NCBI GenBank assembly: GCA_903813345.2
Contig: CAIIXF020000007.1
Coordinates: 37,100,759 to 37,164,758, forward strand
Origin: Owenia fusiformis
Lineage: Eukaryota > Annelida > Polychaeta > Sabellida > Oweniidae
DNA: 64,000 bases
Direction: 5' to 3'
Shown here: in pieces, positions 39,301 through 45,725 of the stretch
Position numbering within the stretch: the stretch's first letter is position 1
Layout: every line of letters begins with the position of its first letter
The notes under the pieces: model-generated
The model's input: the letters and a program-made list of their open reading frames with translations, nothing else
Told to the model about the DNA's origin: nothing
The model's database searches: none
Program-made: the position numbers and the translations under genes

Positions 39301-41449
39301 CTCCTGGCAGTTGCCCGCAGAGTTTTGTGAGACGCCACAAAACCAATCGGCCAATCAACAATGCAATATTTATTCAGAGCGTACAGACATTTTCAATATT
39401 TTGTCATGTGACGAAGCAGAGCGTTTTGATTGGATCCTTTGAGTTAACACCGGACCATGAACCGCCACATATGAATTGGAGAAACAAATTGACCTTTTAT
39501 GTGACGGGGTCTCTAGACCCAGAGGAAAGCGAAGATGCTTTTAAGGCAGACATGATGTTTTAAGGTGACATAACTTTTAAGGTGACATAATGTTTGAAGG
39601 CCATAACTTTTAAGGTGGGATAATGTTTGAAGGTCATAACTTTTAAGGTGGGATAATGATTGAAGGTCATAATTTTTAAGGTGGGATAATGTTTGAAGGA
39701 GGTCATAATTTTTAAGGAGACATAATGTTTTAAGGTCAAAACTTTTAAGGGGACATAATGTTTTAGGCATAATTTTAGGGTAACATAATTTCTAAGCAAG
39801 ACATTATGCTAGGAGTACAGGCATCATGTTTTAGGGTGGGGGTGCTGTTTACACTTTCGTGCCTGGTATCATGTTTGGATGTAATTTGCATTTAGCCTAC
39901 GTGTTAATGTTCATGTAAAATAAGCAGAAAACTTACTTCAACTTAACCCAAGTTATTAAATGGTTCATTAATAAGGACATATTTGATAAAATTAAACATT
40001 GCCTTGAAAATATGTAACACAAAATGTTTAACACAAAATTAGGTGCAGAGGTGATCAATAGACTAGATGAGAGTAGAAATTATCTTGATTTTCATCATTA
40101 AATATTCAAAATTCAGTCTTAGTGATGTCATATTTGGAATCTACATGTAAAATTACATAGAGAAATGTGGGTTTGAAGGGCTTATAATCTTTGAAAATCT
40201 ACTTGCTTTTGAAAATGTGATTTCTAGGTCGGGGAGATTCCCCATGTTGTAAAATCACAAAAAGTGAAATATCTTTTCTTGTGTTGGGCAGATAACATTT
40301 TCTTTTACTGGACATGTTTTATCAGTTACATAGGGGTAATACGAACATAGGGGTAATACGAAAAGTGAGCCACTAAAACTGATGATTATTCAAGTTTAAG
40401 AGACGTTAATACCCTGCCGTGTTATTTCCCCACGAATTAGCCACCAGGTGGCGAAACTGGTTACTAACTACTCGCATCTGAGTAATTGTTTCAGGTAAAT
40501 AGAAAGCCCTTTGATTCCCCACATGCCGAAGTATATATGAATTTCTATCAACCCGCCTTCAAAGTGAAACTTTCATAAATACTGTACTGCAACACCGTTA
40601 TATCAAACAGCTGTCTAAAGCCTTTAATAGCGCTCTAGGCAACAGAATATATTTTCTCATTTAACTTAAATTTATTCTAAATACCATGCTTTCTCAGTGC
40701 TAAAGGCAAAGTATAATTGTTTAATTTTATCCAATTTTATCCATGTTAAAATTTATCCTCATACTCTCCTGGAGCCATGTTTTGATCATGACTGATATAA
40801 AAACATTATATTTTGCATGTTTCCGCCCTTATGAACAGTTAGTCCAACCTGACCTTTTACCATGAACACATAAATGTAATGAGATATGAAATAGAAATGA
40901 ATGCAGACTAGATTTTAATGGTTTTGGAAATGTGATTTAATATTTTTGTTTATTTCATGTTTTTGTATAAGCAAAGTCACATTGGTTGTAAATATTCCGT
41001 GTTTTTATGAGTTACTTATTTTAGAACTCTTTGGTCTATATAATGGCCTGTAAAAATGGTCATAAAACTGATATTCACATGTTTTTGTAAAGAATACCTC
41101 CATATTGCCTTTCCTTTTTCTAACAGAAAAACATAGAAGATATCCTAATAGATATCCTATTTTGATGGATATTGTTTTTATCCATGAGTGGATATTGATC
41201 ATAAGGGCAAGACAACCTAGTAAGAGAGTAGAAATTGGACAATGATATCCACAAGTGGATAAAAATGGTATTCCAAGGAAAATCATGGGATACAATATTT
41301 ATCCTATGGATTGTCCTTTACATTAGGCACTCTGGGGTGAATAAATTGGGGCAAAAATACAAAAACTAACCTTGCACTGTGAACCGAATAAGCTGAGCAG
41401 GATCGGCTGCCTGGGTTTTGCTTCGAGTTCCATGAGACTGGGACGTGCC
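252..41449 (-). CDS. HECW: HECW-type HECT E3 ubiquitin ligase, partial, nine exons
   Basis: The spliced gene joins 41371-41449, 38774-38943, 31220-31362, 30762-30865, 26770-28611, 3130-3294, 1321-1563, 822-979 and 252-334, read on the minus strand (2987 nt, about 995 codons). All junctions are GT-AG and all split codons rejoin in frame. Domain order is linker, C2, long disordered region, WW1 and the start of the helical box, which is the HECW1/HECW2 (NEDL1/NEDL2) order. Family members are cytosolic E3 ligases: C2 binds membrane, WW domains recruit PY-motif substrates and the C-terminal HECT cysteine passes ubiquitin. WW2 and HECT are not in the window and must lie left of base 1. The N-terminal HECW_N domain was not found right of 41449. 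I cannot say whether this is the single invertebrate HECW or one of two paralogues. Confidence 0.88.
580..735. repeat. Dispersed TTGCACCCATTTGAAAA repeat
   Basis: TTGCACCCATTTGAAAACAT, AGAATTATAAATATGG and TTTTGCACCCATTCGAAAA recur in similar order at 10620-10805. Intronic, no coding signal. A run of about 15 G at 431-445 lies nearby. Confidence 0.6.
822..979 (-). CDS. HECW: HECW exon h: linker and start of helical box
   Basis: The acceptor is TATTGTAG and the donor is GTTTGT. The 158 nt encode a Pro/Thr/Ser linker ([19 protein letters not shown]), then [20 protein letters not shown] and NAQ. The P-IKFL-RPDLF pattern aligns with the helical box region between WW1 and WW2 of HECW1/2. It lies in the expected order, phase and spacing after the WW1 exon and ends in phase 0. 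Confidence 0.86.
1001..1099. mobile_element. Pogo/mariner-like MITE, compact copy
   Basis: ACAGTAAAACCTGTTTATCT on the left and TTAGACAGGTTTTACTATA on the right form inverted repeats with TA at the ends, in the HECW intron between exons g and h. CAGT...ACTG termini and TA flanks fit pogo/Tigger-type elements. The same termini recur throughout the window. Confidence 0.7.
1321..1563 (-). CDS. HECW: HECW exon g: WW1 domain and RRYxSIRRT segment
   Basis: The acceptor is CATGACAG and the donor is GTCAGT. The 243 nt encode [20 protein letters not shown] then TTWTRPR, a complete WW domain with both tryptophans and the HECW-specific IDSHGR-FY-DH-NR core. A helix follows ([17 protein letters not shown]) that is also conserved in HECW1/2. 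WW domains bind proline-rich PY motifs in substrates. The exon ends ATA G, which is completed by AC of the next exon. Confidence 0.94.
2648..2728. mobile_element. MITE with CAGGCCCGTAGCCAG inverted repeats, minimal copy
   Basis: CAGGCCCGTAGCCAG on the left and CTGGCTACGGGCCTG on the right are perfect 15-bp inverted repeats around a G-tract, total 81 bp. The longer copies elsewhere in the window show this one is internally deleted. Confidence 0.85.
3130..3294 (-). CDS. HECW: HECW exon f: Gly/Ser/Thr-rich linker leading into WW1
   Basis: The acceptor is CTACCTCCAG and the donor is GTAAGC. The 165 nt encode 55 residues: [20 protein letters not shown], then [17 protein letters not shown], then [17 protein letters not shown]. 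The final xxRVDxLP...LPP stretch matches the segment just before WW1 in HECW proteins. The leftover G joins GC of the next exon to form the WW glycine (LPPGWE). The upstream intron is 23.5 kb. Confidence 0.88.
3528..3600 (+). repeat. tRNA-like SINE fragment
   Basis: GTGGGTTCGATCCCCAC at 3538-3554 is a perfect T-arm stem-loop and RNA polymerase III B box. No complete tRNA cloverleaf precedes it, so this is a SINE remnant rather than a tRNA gene. Confidence 0.55.
4394..5312. repeat. 57-bp minisatellite, about 16 copies
   Basis: The unit runs TTGACTCACATATTACAAAA then ACTTGAAATGTGAATACCTG then CTAATCCAAACACTGAC, with 56-bp variants. The unit is the interior of the pogo-like MITE whose left end lies at 4309 (AAAACCTGTATATCTGAACA). 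Confidence 0.93.
5911..6600. repeat. 105-bp tandem repeat, about six copies
   Basis: The unit includes GAGTTGAATTAGCAAGCAAT, AAATGGGCATGTAGTTAACA and CTTCATTCAAATTTTAGAGA. The same family occurs at 17860-18260 (about four copies), 22226-22370 (about one) and as a fragment at 28745-28795. Confidence 0.88.
7060..7244. mobile_element. Pogo/mariner-like MITE
   Basis: The left end AAAACCTATAAATACAAACA is diverged; the right end TTAGACAGGTTTTACTGTA is intact. The interior has the family's GAACACCTCTCTAATCTGAA and AATGTGAACACCTG stretches. Confidence 0.65.
7440..7545. repeat. TA-rich TATATTTA low-complexity tract
   Basis: Dense TATATTTATATA sequence with no GC for tens of bases. Confidence 0.85.
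7685..8155. repeat. 25-bp minisatellite, about 19 copies
   Basis: The unit is GGTTGATTGTATGGAAAATA followed by TTACA, with GTCTGG, GCATGG and TTATCT variants. It sits directly before a pogo-like MITE (8157-8343). Confidence 0.92.
8935..9245. repeat. About 85-bp tandem repeat, four copies
   Basis: The unit contains TTCATTCTGTGTTAAAGGGA, TGACCGAAAACTGAAAA and CAACATTCGGTAAACTG. Confidence 0.85.
10060..10225. repeat. 29-bp minisatellite, about six copies
   Basis: The unit is TTACATGGATAATGTCAATT followed by CACTATTAA, with a GATAGTATC variant. Confidence 0.88.
10620..10805. repeat. Second copy of the TTGCACCCACTTGAAAA repeat
   Basis: Contains TTGCACCCACTTGAAAATGT and TTTTGCACCCACTTGAAAAA around TGTGAATATGAGAA. 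Similar to 580-735. Confidence 0.6.
11436..11632. mobile_element. Pogo/mariner-like MITE
   Basis: TACTGTAAAACCTGTGCATT on the left and AGACATGTTTTACTGTA on the right. The interior has CTGAACACTCTCGATATGAA and AATGTGAACACTTG. No coding potential. Confidence 0.7.
11914..12083. mobile_element. Pogo/mariner-like MITE, well-preserved ends
   Basis: TACAGTAAAACCTGTATATA on the left and AAGACAGGTTTTACTGTA on the right give clear inverted repeats with TA flanks. Length about 170 bp. Confidence 0.75.
12150..12765. repeat. 68-bp minisatellite rich in TGACCTTGACCT, about nine copies
   Basis: The unit is GCATCTGACCTTTAACTCTG, GCCATGCTTTGCTTGAATGG, CTTTATGTAAATGACCTTGA, CCTATATA. Most units carry TGACCTTGACCT, the reverse complement of AGGTCAAGGTCA. 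Confidence 0.93.
13447..13919. mobile_element. Pogo/mariner-like MITE carrying a nested 26-bp array
   Basis: The left end is ATGAAACCTATATATCTGAA and the right end is TTAAACAGGTTTTATTGTA. Between them is a CCAAACACCAACTACCTAAC 26-bp tandem repeat (13675-13815) and a GTGACATAATA end of another dispersed family, so one repeat is nested in another. Confidence 0.65.
14215..14580. repeat. About 30-bp CATTGCTAATCTTCATCCATTG array
   Basis: About 12 units of TTTTTCATTGCTAATCTTCA plus TCCATTGTTTT, with TATTCTTCATC variants. It gives a low-complexity Ser/Ile/His/Phe ORF that is not coding. Confidence 0.9.
15180..15397. mobile_element. CAGGCCCGTAGCCAG MITE with long G-tract
   Basis: Perfect inverted ends (CAGGCCCGTAGCCAGGA and CCTGGCTACGGGCCTG). 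The interior has GGTGAAAAACTGCATGATTT and an uninterrupted run of about 16 G at 15337-15353. Confidence 0.87.
15926..16129. mobile_element. CAGGCCCGTAGCCAG MITE, inverted relative to 15180
   Basis: The left end CAGGCCCATAGCCAG has one mismatch; the right end is CTGGCTACGGGCCTG. The interior matches the other copies in reverse orientation (AAATCATGCAGTTTTTCACC). Several short ORFs here are element sequence. Confidence 0.85.
17860..18260. repeat. 105-bp repeat family, second site
   Basis: About four copies of ATGAGTGAAATCAGCGAGGA ... AACAGGCATGTAGTCCAAAC ... CTTCATTCAAATTTTAGAGA, about 80-90% like the array at 5911-6600 by eye. Confidence 0.8.
18559..19285. mobile_element. Two adjacent pogo-like MITEs, the second with 139-bp internal repeats
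   Basis: The first copy runs 18559-18747 (TACAGTAAAACCTGTCGAAT to TTCACAGGTTTAACTATG). The second starts at 18826 (ACAGTAAAACCTGTACAATT). Its 3' half is repeated: ATTAGACAGGCCATCATAAA at 18982 and 19121, with a third diverged copy at 19260, spacing 139 bp. Confidence 0.65.
19926..21840. mobile_element. 1.9-kb element bounded by TTAGACTCCAGAT inverted repeats
   Basis: The left end is TTAGACTCCAGATGAAAATC and the right end is AATCTGGAGTCTTA. It includes a poly-ATT tract (19975-20000) and two diverged copies of a roughly 0.6-kb module (20250-20750 and 20840-21370) sharing TCCGACTTCCGGTTCGGAAG and AAAAGAAGGGGACCTCAAAA. A 12-bp CTACTTACTCAG repeat lies before the right end (21590-21815). No long ORF. 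Non-autonomous repeat of unknown class in the 23.5-kb HECW intron. Confidence 0.65.
22411..22584. mobile_element. MITE with ACAGGGGTTTCA inverted ends
   Basis: ACAGGGGTTTCATTAGCAGC on the left and CTAGTGAAACCCCTGT on the right. The interior has AAAATCGCCTGTTGTTTTTA. Further copies are at 33561-33735, 37744-37985, 44871-45036 and, cut by the Penelope-like element, 57071-57133. Confidence 0.8.
22765..22940 (+). repeat. Dispersed repeat: AAATGTCACCACCTGCC start, hairpin GTCACC...GGTGAC end
   Basis: Pattern: AAGGCATTAACATGCAAAAT, GTCACAACCTGCCATTTGTT, a CCAACACCAACCACCAAATT tract, CAAAAAAGTTTGAGACTATA, then GTGTCATCTCTTGTGGTGGTGACA. Similar copies lie at about 4104-4260, 13590-13835, 24590-24735, 31018-31145, 32000-32170, 36645-36755 (minus), 52100-52200 and 56200-56350, and a right end at 1-40. 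Confidence 0.7.
22975..23401. mobile_element. MITE with AGATGCGAGTAG inverted repeats
   Basis: CAGATGCGAGTAGGTAGTTA on the left and CTATTCGCATCTA on the right. Length about 427 bp. The interior (GTTTCGCCACTAGGTGGC, ACATGGGGTCTATGGGGAAT) recurs in two reverse-orientation copies at 34978-35403 and 40063-40480. Confidence 0.82.
23425..23616. mobile_element. CAGGCCCGTAGCCAG MITE, fourth copy
   Basis: CAGGCCCGTAGCCAGA on the left and CTGACTACGGGCCTG on the right, with the shared interior GGTGAAAAACTGCATGATTT. Confidence 0.85.
25370..25685. mobile_element. Pogo-like element with CAGTGAACACC interior and 84-bp internal repeats
   Basis: It starts ACAGTAAAACATGTGTACAG and ends near AGGTTTTACCTTACTGTA. 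The stretch TGGAGCCACAAAAATGTGTT and GGTAGGTGTTCACTACAGAG recurs about three times. Related to the element at 43069-43252. Confidence 0.65.
26770..28611 (-). CDS. HECW: HECW exon e: long disordered Ser/Asn/Glu-rich region
   Basis: This is a 1842-nt exon (acceptor TTTCAG, donor GTAAGT) with 613 whole codons. It starts [15 protein letters not shown] and ends NNDEPEG. It has no folded domain. It is rich in Ser, Thr, Asn, Gln and acidic residues, like the long C2-WW spacer of vertebrate HECW1/2. Inside are three copies of an RLFSRxS motif (27178-27325) and a QTQNEA repeat near 27790-27820. Both phase joins fit: T+CC from exon d and G+GT into the next exon. ORFs on other frames here are shadows. 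Confidence 0.9.
28890..29165. repeat. About 20-bp AAGACATGATAATACACAAG array
   Basis: About 13 units, directly past the acceptor side of the large HECW exon (intron between exons d and e). The minus-strand MYYHVFL-type ORFs are low complexity and not genes. Confidence 0.9.
30482..30828 (-). repeat. 87-bp tandem repeat containing half of a C2 exon and its splice donor, four copies
   Basis: GTAAGT donors lie at 30756-30761, 30669-30674, 30582-30587 and 30495-30500, spaced exactly 87 bp. Each unit carries 48 nt of coding sequence ([16 protein letters not shown]), the donor and about 39 nt of intron ending in an acceptor-like ATTTACATGTCAG. Because 87 is a multiple of three and the intron part has no stop, all copies read through as one frame. 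One copy differs by a synonymous Gly codon near 30628. Near-identity indicates recent duplication, or an assembly stutter. Confidence 0.9.
30762..30865 (-). CDS. HECW: HECW exon d: last C2 strands, with tandemly repeated 3' half
   Basis: The acceptor is TGCTTTTAG and the first available donor is GTAAGT. The 104 nt encode [20 protein letters not shown] then [14 protein letters not shown], matching the C-terminal C2 segment of the family (YNLGRR-P-DHVSG-L-F-E). The leftover T joins CC of the next exon to make Ser. The 3' half, its donor and about 39 bp of intron recur three more times downstream in an 87-bp repeat, so four equivalent donors exist (exon ends at 30762, 30675, 30588 or 30501). The nearest donor is chosen because it gives a family-like length. 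The others would add 29 residues each and keep frame. Confidence 0.85.
31220..31362 (-). CDS. HECW: HECW exon c: C2 domain, middle strands
   Basis: The acceptor is ATTTTCAG and the donor is GTAAGA. The 143 nt encode [20 protein letters not shown], then [20 protein letters not shown] and LVDRAALG. The [22 protein letters not shown] pattern is the best-conserved part of the HECW C2 domain. The exon starts in phase 0 and ends with GG, which is completed by the A that opens the next exon. Confidence 0.93.
32945..33357. repeat. 27-28-bp minisatellite, about 15 copies
   Basis: The unit is AAGGAAAAATGTCTAACACA plus CACTGTAC. It runs straight into a TACAGTAAAACCTATTC pogo-like end at 33358, another case of an array next to that terminus. 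Confidence 0.92.
33561..33737. mobile_element. ACAGGGGTTTCA MITE, reverse copy
   Basis: Contains AACAGGCTAAATAAATGAAA and ends GCTGCTAATGAAACCCC. Reverse orientation of 22411-22584, with a decayed left end. Confidence 0.72.
34435..35574. mobile_element. Compound pogo-like elements with 17-bp array and a nested MITE
   Basis: It starts ACAGTAAAACATGTATATCT and runs into about 20 copies of a 17-bp unit CTCTCTTATCTGAATAC (34450-34800). A second start ACAGGAAAACCTGTC lies at 34863. Its interior is interrupted by the GATGCGAGTAG MITE at 34978-35403, and the right end TTAGACAGGTTTTACTGTA closes at 35574. Confidence 0.7.
34978..35403. mobile_element. AGATGCGAGTAG MITE, reverse copy
   Basis: Starts CAGATGCGAGTAGAAATAAT and ends GGTAACTACCTACTCGCATC. 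It is the reverse complement arrangement of 22975-23401, with matching length (426 bp). Inserted inside a pogo-like element. Confidence 0.82.
35752..35910. repeat. 159-bp near-perfect hairpin
   Basis: The left arm GGAATAAATAATGATAGGCC is mirrored by GGCCTATCATTATTTATTCC. The complementarity continues through GGTGAAATTCAGCACTCGTT and GGACAGAATGTT, leaving a loop around CACTCACCTTCGGTTCG. Likely a small foldback element in a HECW intron. Confidence 0.88.
36498..36858. mobile_element. Pogo-like element interrupted by an inverted TGCCAAACACCAAC repeat
   Basis: The left end is TATAGTAAAACCTGAATATC and the right end is CTAGACAGATTTTACTGTACA. Inside, 36650-36750 holds a minus-strand copy of the GTCACC...CCAAACACCAAC dispersed family (GTCAGTGTTTGGTGGTTGG). 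Confidence 0.65.
37635..37695 (-). repeat. tRNA-derived SINE fragment
   Basis: On the minus strand, GGCTAGGCGATTGGGCGCCG is followed by TAACCACGAGGTTGTGAGTTC and AAGACGCG: an A-box-like stretch then a B-box-like GAGTTCAAGAC. It does not fold as a full tRNA. Confidence 0.5.
37744..37985. mobile_element. ACAGGGGTTTCA MITE with partial self-nested copy
   Basis: GAGTTTCATTAGCAGCAGGC begins at 37748, and a second start GGGGTTTTATTCGCAGCAGG follows at 37803. A single right end CTAGTGAAACCCCTGG closes near 37985. One copy inserted into, or duplicated within, another. Confidence 0.68.
38204..38504. mobile_element. TTAA-flanked MITE with CCTCTTGAAT inverted repeats
   Basis: TTAA CCTCTTGAATACCCAG on the left and CTGGGATTCAAGAGG TTAA on the right. 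The termini are near-perfect 15-16-bp inverted repeats with a TTAA duplication, and the element is 301 bp including both TTAAs. It lies in the HECW intron between exons b and c. The short minus-strand ORF in it is not coding. Confidence 0.82.
38575..38745. repeat. 28-bp minisatellite, about six copies
   Basis: The unit is CGAGGGTAGTGTACTTCATA plus GTGCCAAT, starting 29 bp past the donor of HECW exon b. Confidence 0.9.
38774..38943 (-). CDS. HECW: HECW exon b: C2 domain core
   Basis: The acceptor is TTTTCAG and the donor is GTAGGT. The 170 nt encode [20 protein letters not shown], then a QPGK stretch, a HHGQEKRST stretch and the ending SPVWYHE. The [11 protein letters not shown] and HHGQEKRS blocks are hallmarks of the HECW C2 domain and set it apart from other NEDD4-family C2 domains. 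The exon ends in phase 0. Six copies of a 28-bp repeat (38575-38745) lie directly beyond the donor. Confidence 0.92.
39555..39800. repeat. About 32-bp minisatellite, eight copies
   Basis: The unit is ACTTTTAAGGTGGGATAATG plus TTTGAAGGTCATA, with GACATAATG variants. Open on the minus strand as a Leu/Lys/His-rich peptide, not a gene. Confidence 0.88.
40063..40480. mobile_element. AGATGCGAGTAG MITE, reverse copy, diverged left end
   Basis: Starts CTAGATGAGAGTAGAAATTA and ends GTTACTAACTACTCGCATCT. It carries the same TTTCTAGGTCGGGGAGATTC stretch as the copy at 35140. Confidence 0.8.
41371..41449 (-). CDS. HECW: HECW exon a: linker and first strand of C2
   Basis: The acceptor is TTTTCAG and the donor is GTTAGT. 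The 79 nt give 26 codons plus one base, starting [11 protein letters not shown] and ending LIRFTVQ. That end aligns with the first C2 strand of HECW proteins, just before the conserved [12 protein letters not shown] block. The leftover G joins AC of the next exon to make Asp (TVQ-D-MQAL). This is the most upstream exon I can support. The 5' neighbour, expected to encode the HECW_N domain, was not recognised between here and the right edge. Confidence 0.75.
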
Positions 41450-41527
41450 CTGAAAATACATATTCAAGACACTCTTATAAATATTGATGTTTGATTCCAT
41501 ATGTATATACTCAATAATACTTCATTT

Positions 41528-41825
41528 GTACTTACTTTACAAGAAGAGAACCACCAGGATTCCCCTGTTACATTATAACTCCTCCTTAAGTGATATACTC
41601 AATAACTACTACTCAACAACTTACTCAACCTTGTCTTAGACATGTACTTACTTTACAAGAAGTGAACCACCAGGATTCTCCTGTTACATTATAACTCCTC
41701 CTTAAGTGATATACTCAATAACTACATATTCAACAACTTACTCAACCTTGTCTTAGACATGTACTTACTTTACAAGAAGAGAACCACCAGGATTCTCCTG
41801 TTACATTATAACTCCTCCTTGATTT
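41528..41825. repeat. 116-bp tandem repeat, about 2.5 copies, upstream of HECW exon a
   Basis: GTACTTACTTTACAAGAAGA at 41528, 41644 and 41761 begins each unit, followed by ACCACCAGGATTCTCCTGTT. On the minus strand each unit has a donor-like GTAAGTAC. No HECW similarity was recognised in the potential exon sequence. Confidence 0.82.
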
Positions 41826-44639
41826 ACTTGTTAATGCCATAAACATCACGACAGTCTGATATTTGTGTCAAGTTATTTTAAAATTCTCATGTGAAACAAT
41901 CTGAATTTTAATTTACTATTTCAATTCTATTTGAAGAACAAACAGATGTATATCAAATTCCGTCATTGCCAAAAATAAGTCCATGCAACTGGATATCCAG
42001 CCTGTATTTACATATGTTCCTTTGTCAATATTTCTTTTGATATATCAATTTAAAGCTCCTTCATCTTCTAAACATGAAGTTCACATCGATATCTGCTTTC
42101 CATTTATGCATGTTTTTGTGTTTTACAAAGCTTATGTGTTATCCTATTACAGCTACAAATCCTTGCATTCTAATCCCGCGTCAAAATCACGACCCAAAAA
42201 ATGAATGTCAGTTTTTGCCTAGACGTGAACCTGAATAAGTATTTATATCTTTATATTTTTTCTACTGCAACTTGTTTACATCTCCAAGTAAACAAACATC
42301 TATTTTTAAAAGTACTTTATTATTTGTCAGCTTCCTTGTTGCATACTTCAAATGAGGATAGAATGTAAATTTAACGAGTGACTTAACTACTCAAAAGGTT
42401 TAAAATCCATATAAAAATCAAAATAATTTATGCATTTTTAAATCGCTATTAATTATGTGACACCTTCCTTTTTACATACATTTCCAAAAGGATATGTCCG
42501 TTTAAATTTATTTAACCTGTCGTGTTAGTATATGAACTATTTACTTGTAAATCCATATAATATATCACATTTTGTCAATCGTAATCCAAACTTTTATTTA
42601 CCAACTTTTGAAAAATTTCTATTAATCCTTTGTAAGAATCCTTATTAAGCATATTTCAAATGAAGATAATTTTAACAGTGTTTAACAAGTGATAAGTTTT
42701 TGTCTTATTTTTTTCATGGCCATCGCAACTATGTGTTTACCATCCTCGACTATGTACACTGATGTTTTAACACTACTCTCTTCAAAATAAAATCACTCGT
42801 ACTTTAAACGTCCTATTTTCCTCCGCTTGTGCCATTGATTTCAGCATACCCATAATTTTTGTAGATTCAAGTAAAACTTGTAGCATTTTGAATCCAATAA
42901 AATTAAAACAAGCATCCTATTTCTTAATCTAAATACCCAGGAATGACCACTTCTAGATTGCACTTGATCTTCTGCGTTTAAACAACAGGACTTCCCCCTC
43001 GTTAAATCACAAAGTGTTTCCTCTTTTCAATATTCAATATTAAGCTACATGAGGAAGTAATACTGGTACATACAGTATAAACTGTATATAGTGAACACCA
43101 ATTAAGTCACAAAAAGTGTTCACTGAAGGTAGGTGTTCACTACAGAGAGGGGATTTTATACAGGAGTCAATGTAAAATGTGTCTTGAAGTGGTCTTCACT
43201 AAACACACGTATTCACGAGAGAGGTGTTCACTAAGATAGGTTTTACTATATCTGAATAAAGGTACAGGTATAAAGTTATATACAATGCAAAATTAGCCTT
43301 TACAGCATCTCAATTCGTCATATTAATACTTTTATAAGGCCATAAGAAGTAGATTCTTTGTTTTGCGTCCTGGCAAAATCCAAATCATGCAAGGGTACAA
43401 GGAAAACAAACACAAACTTGAGAAAAAACACAAACTTGTTTGCTTAAGAAATGTATACATTTTATTGGCATAAAAGGGATGTCATACTAATTTGCAATGA
43501 TTTCAAACACATATCTATACATCATATATAATATATTTACACATAGCTATTATTCAAAGGTAACCGAAATAAGAAAATGCGCAATATATGCCAAAGTAAT
43601 CAATAACACTGTCAATTTTGAACCACATAAAATTATCCGCCATTTCCTCTGATTCTGACTGAACAAAATGCAATAGTACTTTCAGCCCCTTGTGATTGCT
43701 TTTTGGATGTGTTTGTTTTTTCTGATTTACTCAAAATCGTGCAAGTAAGTGGACGCAAAACAAAGAATTTACTTCTTATGGCCTAATCAGACAAATCCAT
43801 AATATGGTAATTTTCTTCTGAGTCAGGACAAGGAAAATAACTCCAATTCCTCCACGCAAATTTTCCTTATAATATAAAATAACATAAATAGACTTTACTC
43901 TCCATTCTTTTTAATTGAACAAATCCATATATGGTTATTATCTCCCAAGACAAGCCAGGGAACATGACTTTCCCTCACAATTTTCTCATTAAAAACGCAA
44001 GGCTAAGGTATGATATGCTTTTTCTCCATTAACGAATTAAAATTAAAAACTTCCTTGTCGTGAATAAAAAGCATAATCAGGGGCGTGCCGAATGTCACCT
44101 ACCAAAATAAAGCACAAATGAGTGTGTTTTTATGATGAAAAGGACTAGTAAAATGTATGGCATAGTTTCTAGTATTACTGTAAAACCTGTAAATTGTGGG
44201 ATGAAAATGATTCGTATTAAAGGGACACCTCTGTAAGTTGAACGCCTCTGTATTTAGTCCTTTAATTGTAAAGAACCTCTATACATATACCAAATCTCAA
44301 GTTTAGGTTTATTGTAGAGCATTTTCATGAATTTGACAAACTTTACCCTATATTCAATATCCAGCTTGAAAATCGAATGAAAAATAATCTAAAAACAGTA
44401 CTTAAAGTAATGCATGTACCTTCATTCATTATTAGATACAATTAATTTTCATTATTTTCATTAAAGTTCATATTTTCCAAGGGCAGAATACCCAGACGTT
44501 AATAGATTATTCCTTTATGATTAAATCAACATATTATCTTTCCACCTTTACAAACTGACTTTTTATATCGTACTTAAATTATTCATCTTGAAGTTACATG
44601 CAACTATGAATACCTGCCTGAACTATCACAAAATAAACA
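41826..44639. other. Non-coding stretch upstream of HECW exon a
   Basis: Apart from the pogo-like element at 43069-43252 and a solo left end at 44176 (TACTGTAAAACCTGTAAATT), I see no gene, exon or tandem repeat. The short plus-strand ORF at 41983-42204 has no recognisable domain. Confidence 0.5.
43069..43252. mobile_element. Pogo-like element of the GTGAACACC subfamily
   Basis: It starts ACAGTATAAACTGTATATAG and ends TAAGATAGGTTTTACTATA. The interior has CACAAAAAGTGTTCACTGAA and GTAGGTGTTCACTACAGAG, as at 25370-25685. Confidence 0.65.
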
Positions 44640-44870
44640 TTGTGGAATGTTCTAAATGTAATTTAACAATAAAACAATACAGTTAAACCTCTGTAAGTGG
44701 AACACATCTGGTATCTGAAAGTAGTGTTCCACTTGGGAGGTGTTCCACTTTGGAGGTGTCCACTTGGGAGGTGTTCTACCTATAGAGGCTCCTTTTACAT
44801 GAGGTTAATTGGTAAAATGAGTTGAAAAGTGTTCTATATAATATGTGATCCATGTATTATTATCCAGGGG

Positions 44871-45036
44871 TGTCACTAGAATTTCTCAAAACGGGCTAAA
44901 TAAAGGAAAACAACAGGCAAAATTAATTGAAATCATAAATTTAACATGGAGAAGTTGAAAAGTCCCTAAAAACAACAGGCAGTTTTGTGAAAACAACTGC
45001 TGAAAATTGGCTGTTGTCTGCTGCTAATGAAATCCC
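44871..45036. mobile_element. ACAGGGGTTTCA MITE, reverse copy in the left duplication
   Basis: Starts AGGGGTGTCACTAGAATTTC and ends CTGCTAATGAAATCCCTGT. The same insertion is shared with the right duplication copy (57071-57133), so it predates the duplication. Confidence 0.72.
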
Positions 45037-45725
45037 TGTATATCCATAAGATGTTCTACTTACAGGTTTTAGAATATTATATAATCCTGTGCCACAAGTT
45101 CTATGTCTAACATTGGTTGAAGACATAAATAGAGGGGGTAGAGTAGAGAGGGGGTAGAGTAGAGAGGGGGAGGCTGTCCAGATTAACACTGAGAAACTGT
45201 TCAAATATAATGCAATATAAGATTTGACATTTTATGCTTTGATCATGGGGAAGTACAAAACACTTTGTAAACACTTGATTGAATGTATTTATATTATTGA
45301 TAACTTGTTGACAGAAAAAACAGTACATCAAATGTTTTAAAAATAATGATTTATGTTGGAGATGATCAAGTAACCCTTTCTAAATATTCATCTGCAAATT
45401 AACTAAACTCTGACTCTTAAGATTATGATGAGGATGATTGTCAATCCATATCAAAGAAGATGGCACATAAACTTATTGACAAACCAATTTATTCTTTACC
45501 AGGAATGAATCTTCTAAATTATGCCTTGTCTGTGCTTTTGCATAAAAATATGTGGATGGGTTGAGTAATTAAATGTAGCATGAGTTTTCAAAATAGAGAA
45601 TAGGGTATGCAAGATCCTTCTCCATTGATATTTATGGGTATGCATTATCCCCCCCCCGCGAGATTTATTAGTCGATTCTAAAAATTTTGAGATGATTTCC
45701 CTGAATATTTCACATTAGGCATTCT

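Noticed and set aside
41644-41760. Minus-strand YNVTGESWWFSSC stretch before a GTAAGT, repeated in the 116-bp array, as a HECW upstream exon
   Set aside because: No match to the HECW N-terminal domain, and the phase does not join exon a in any frame that I trust.
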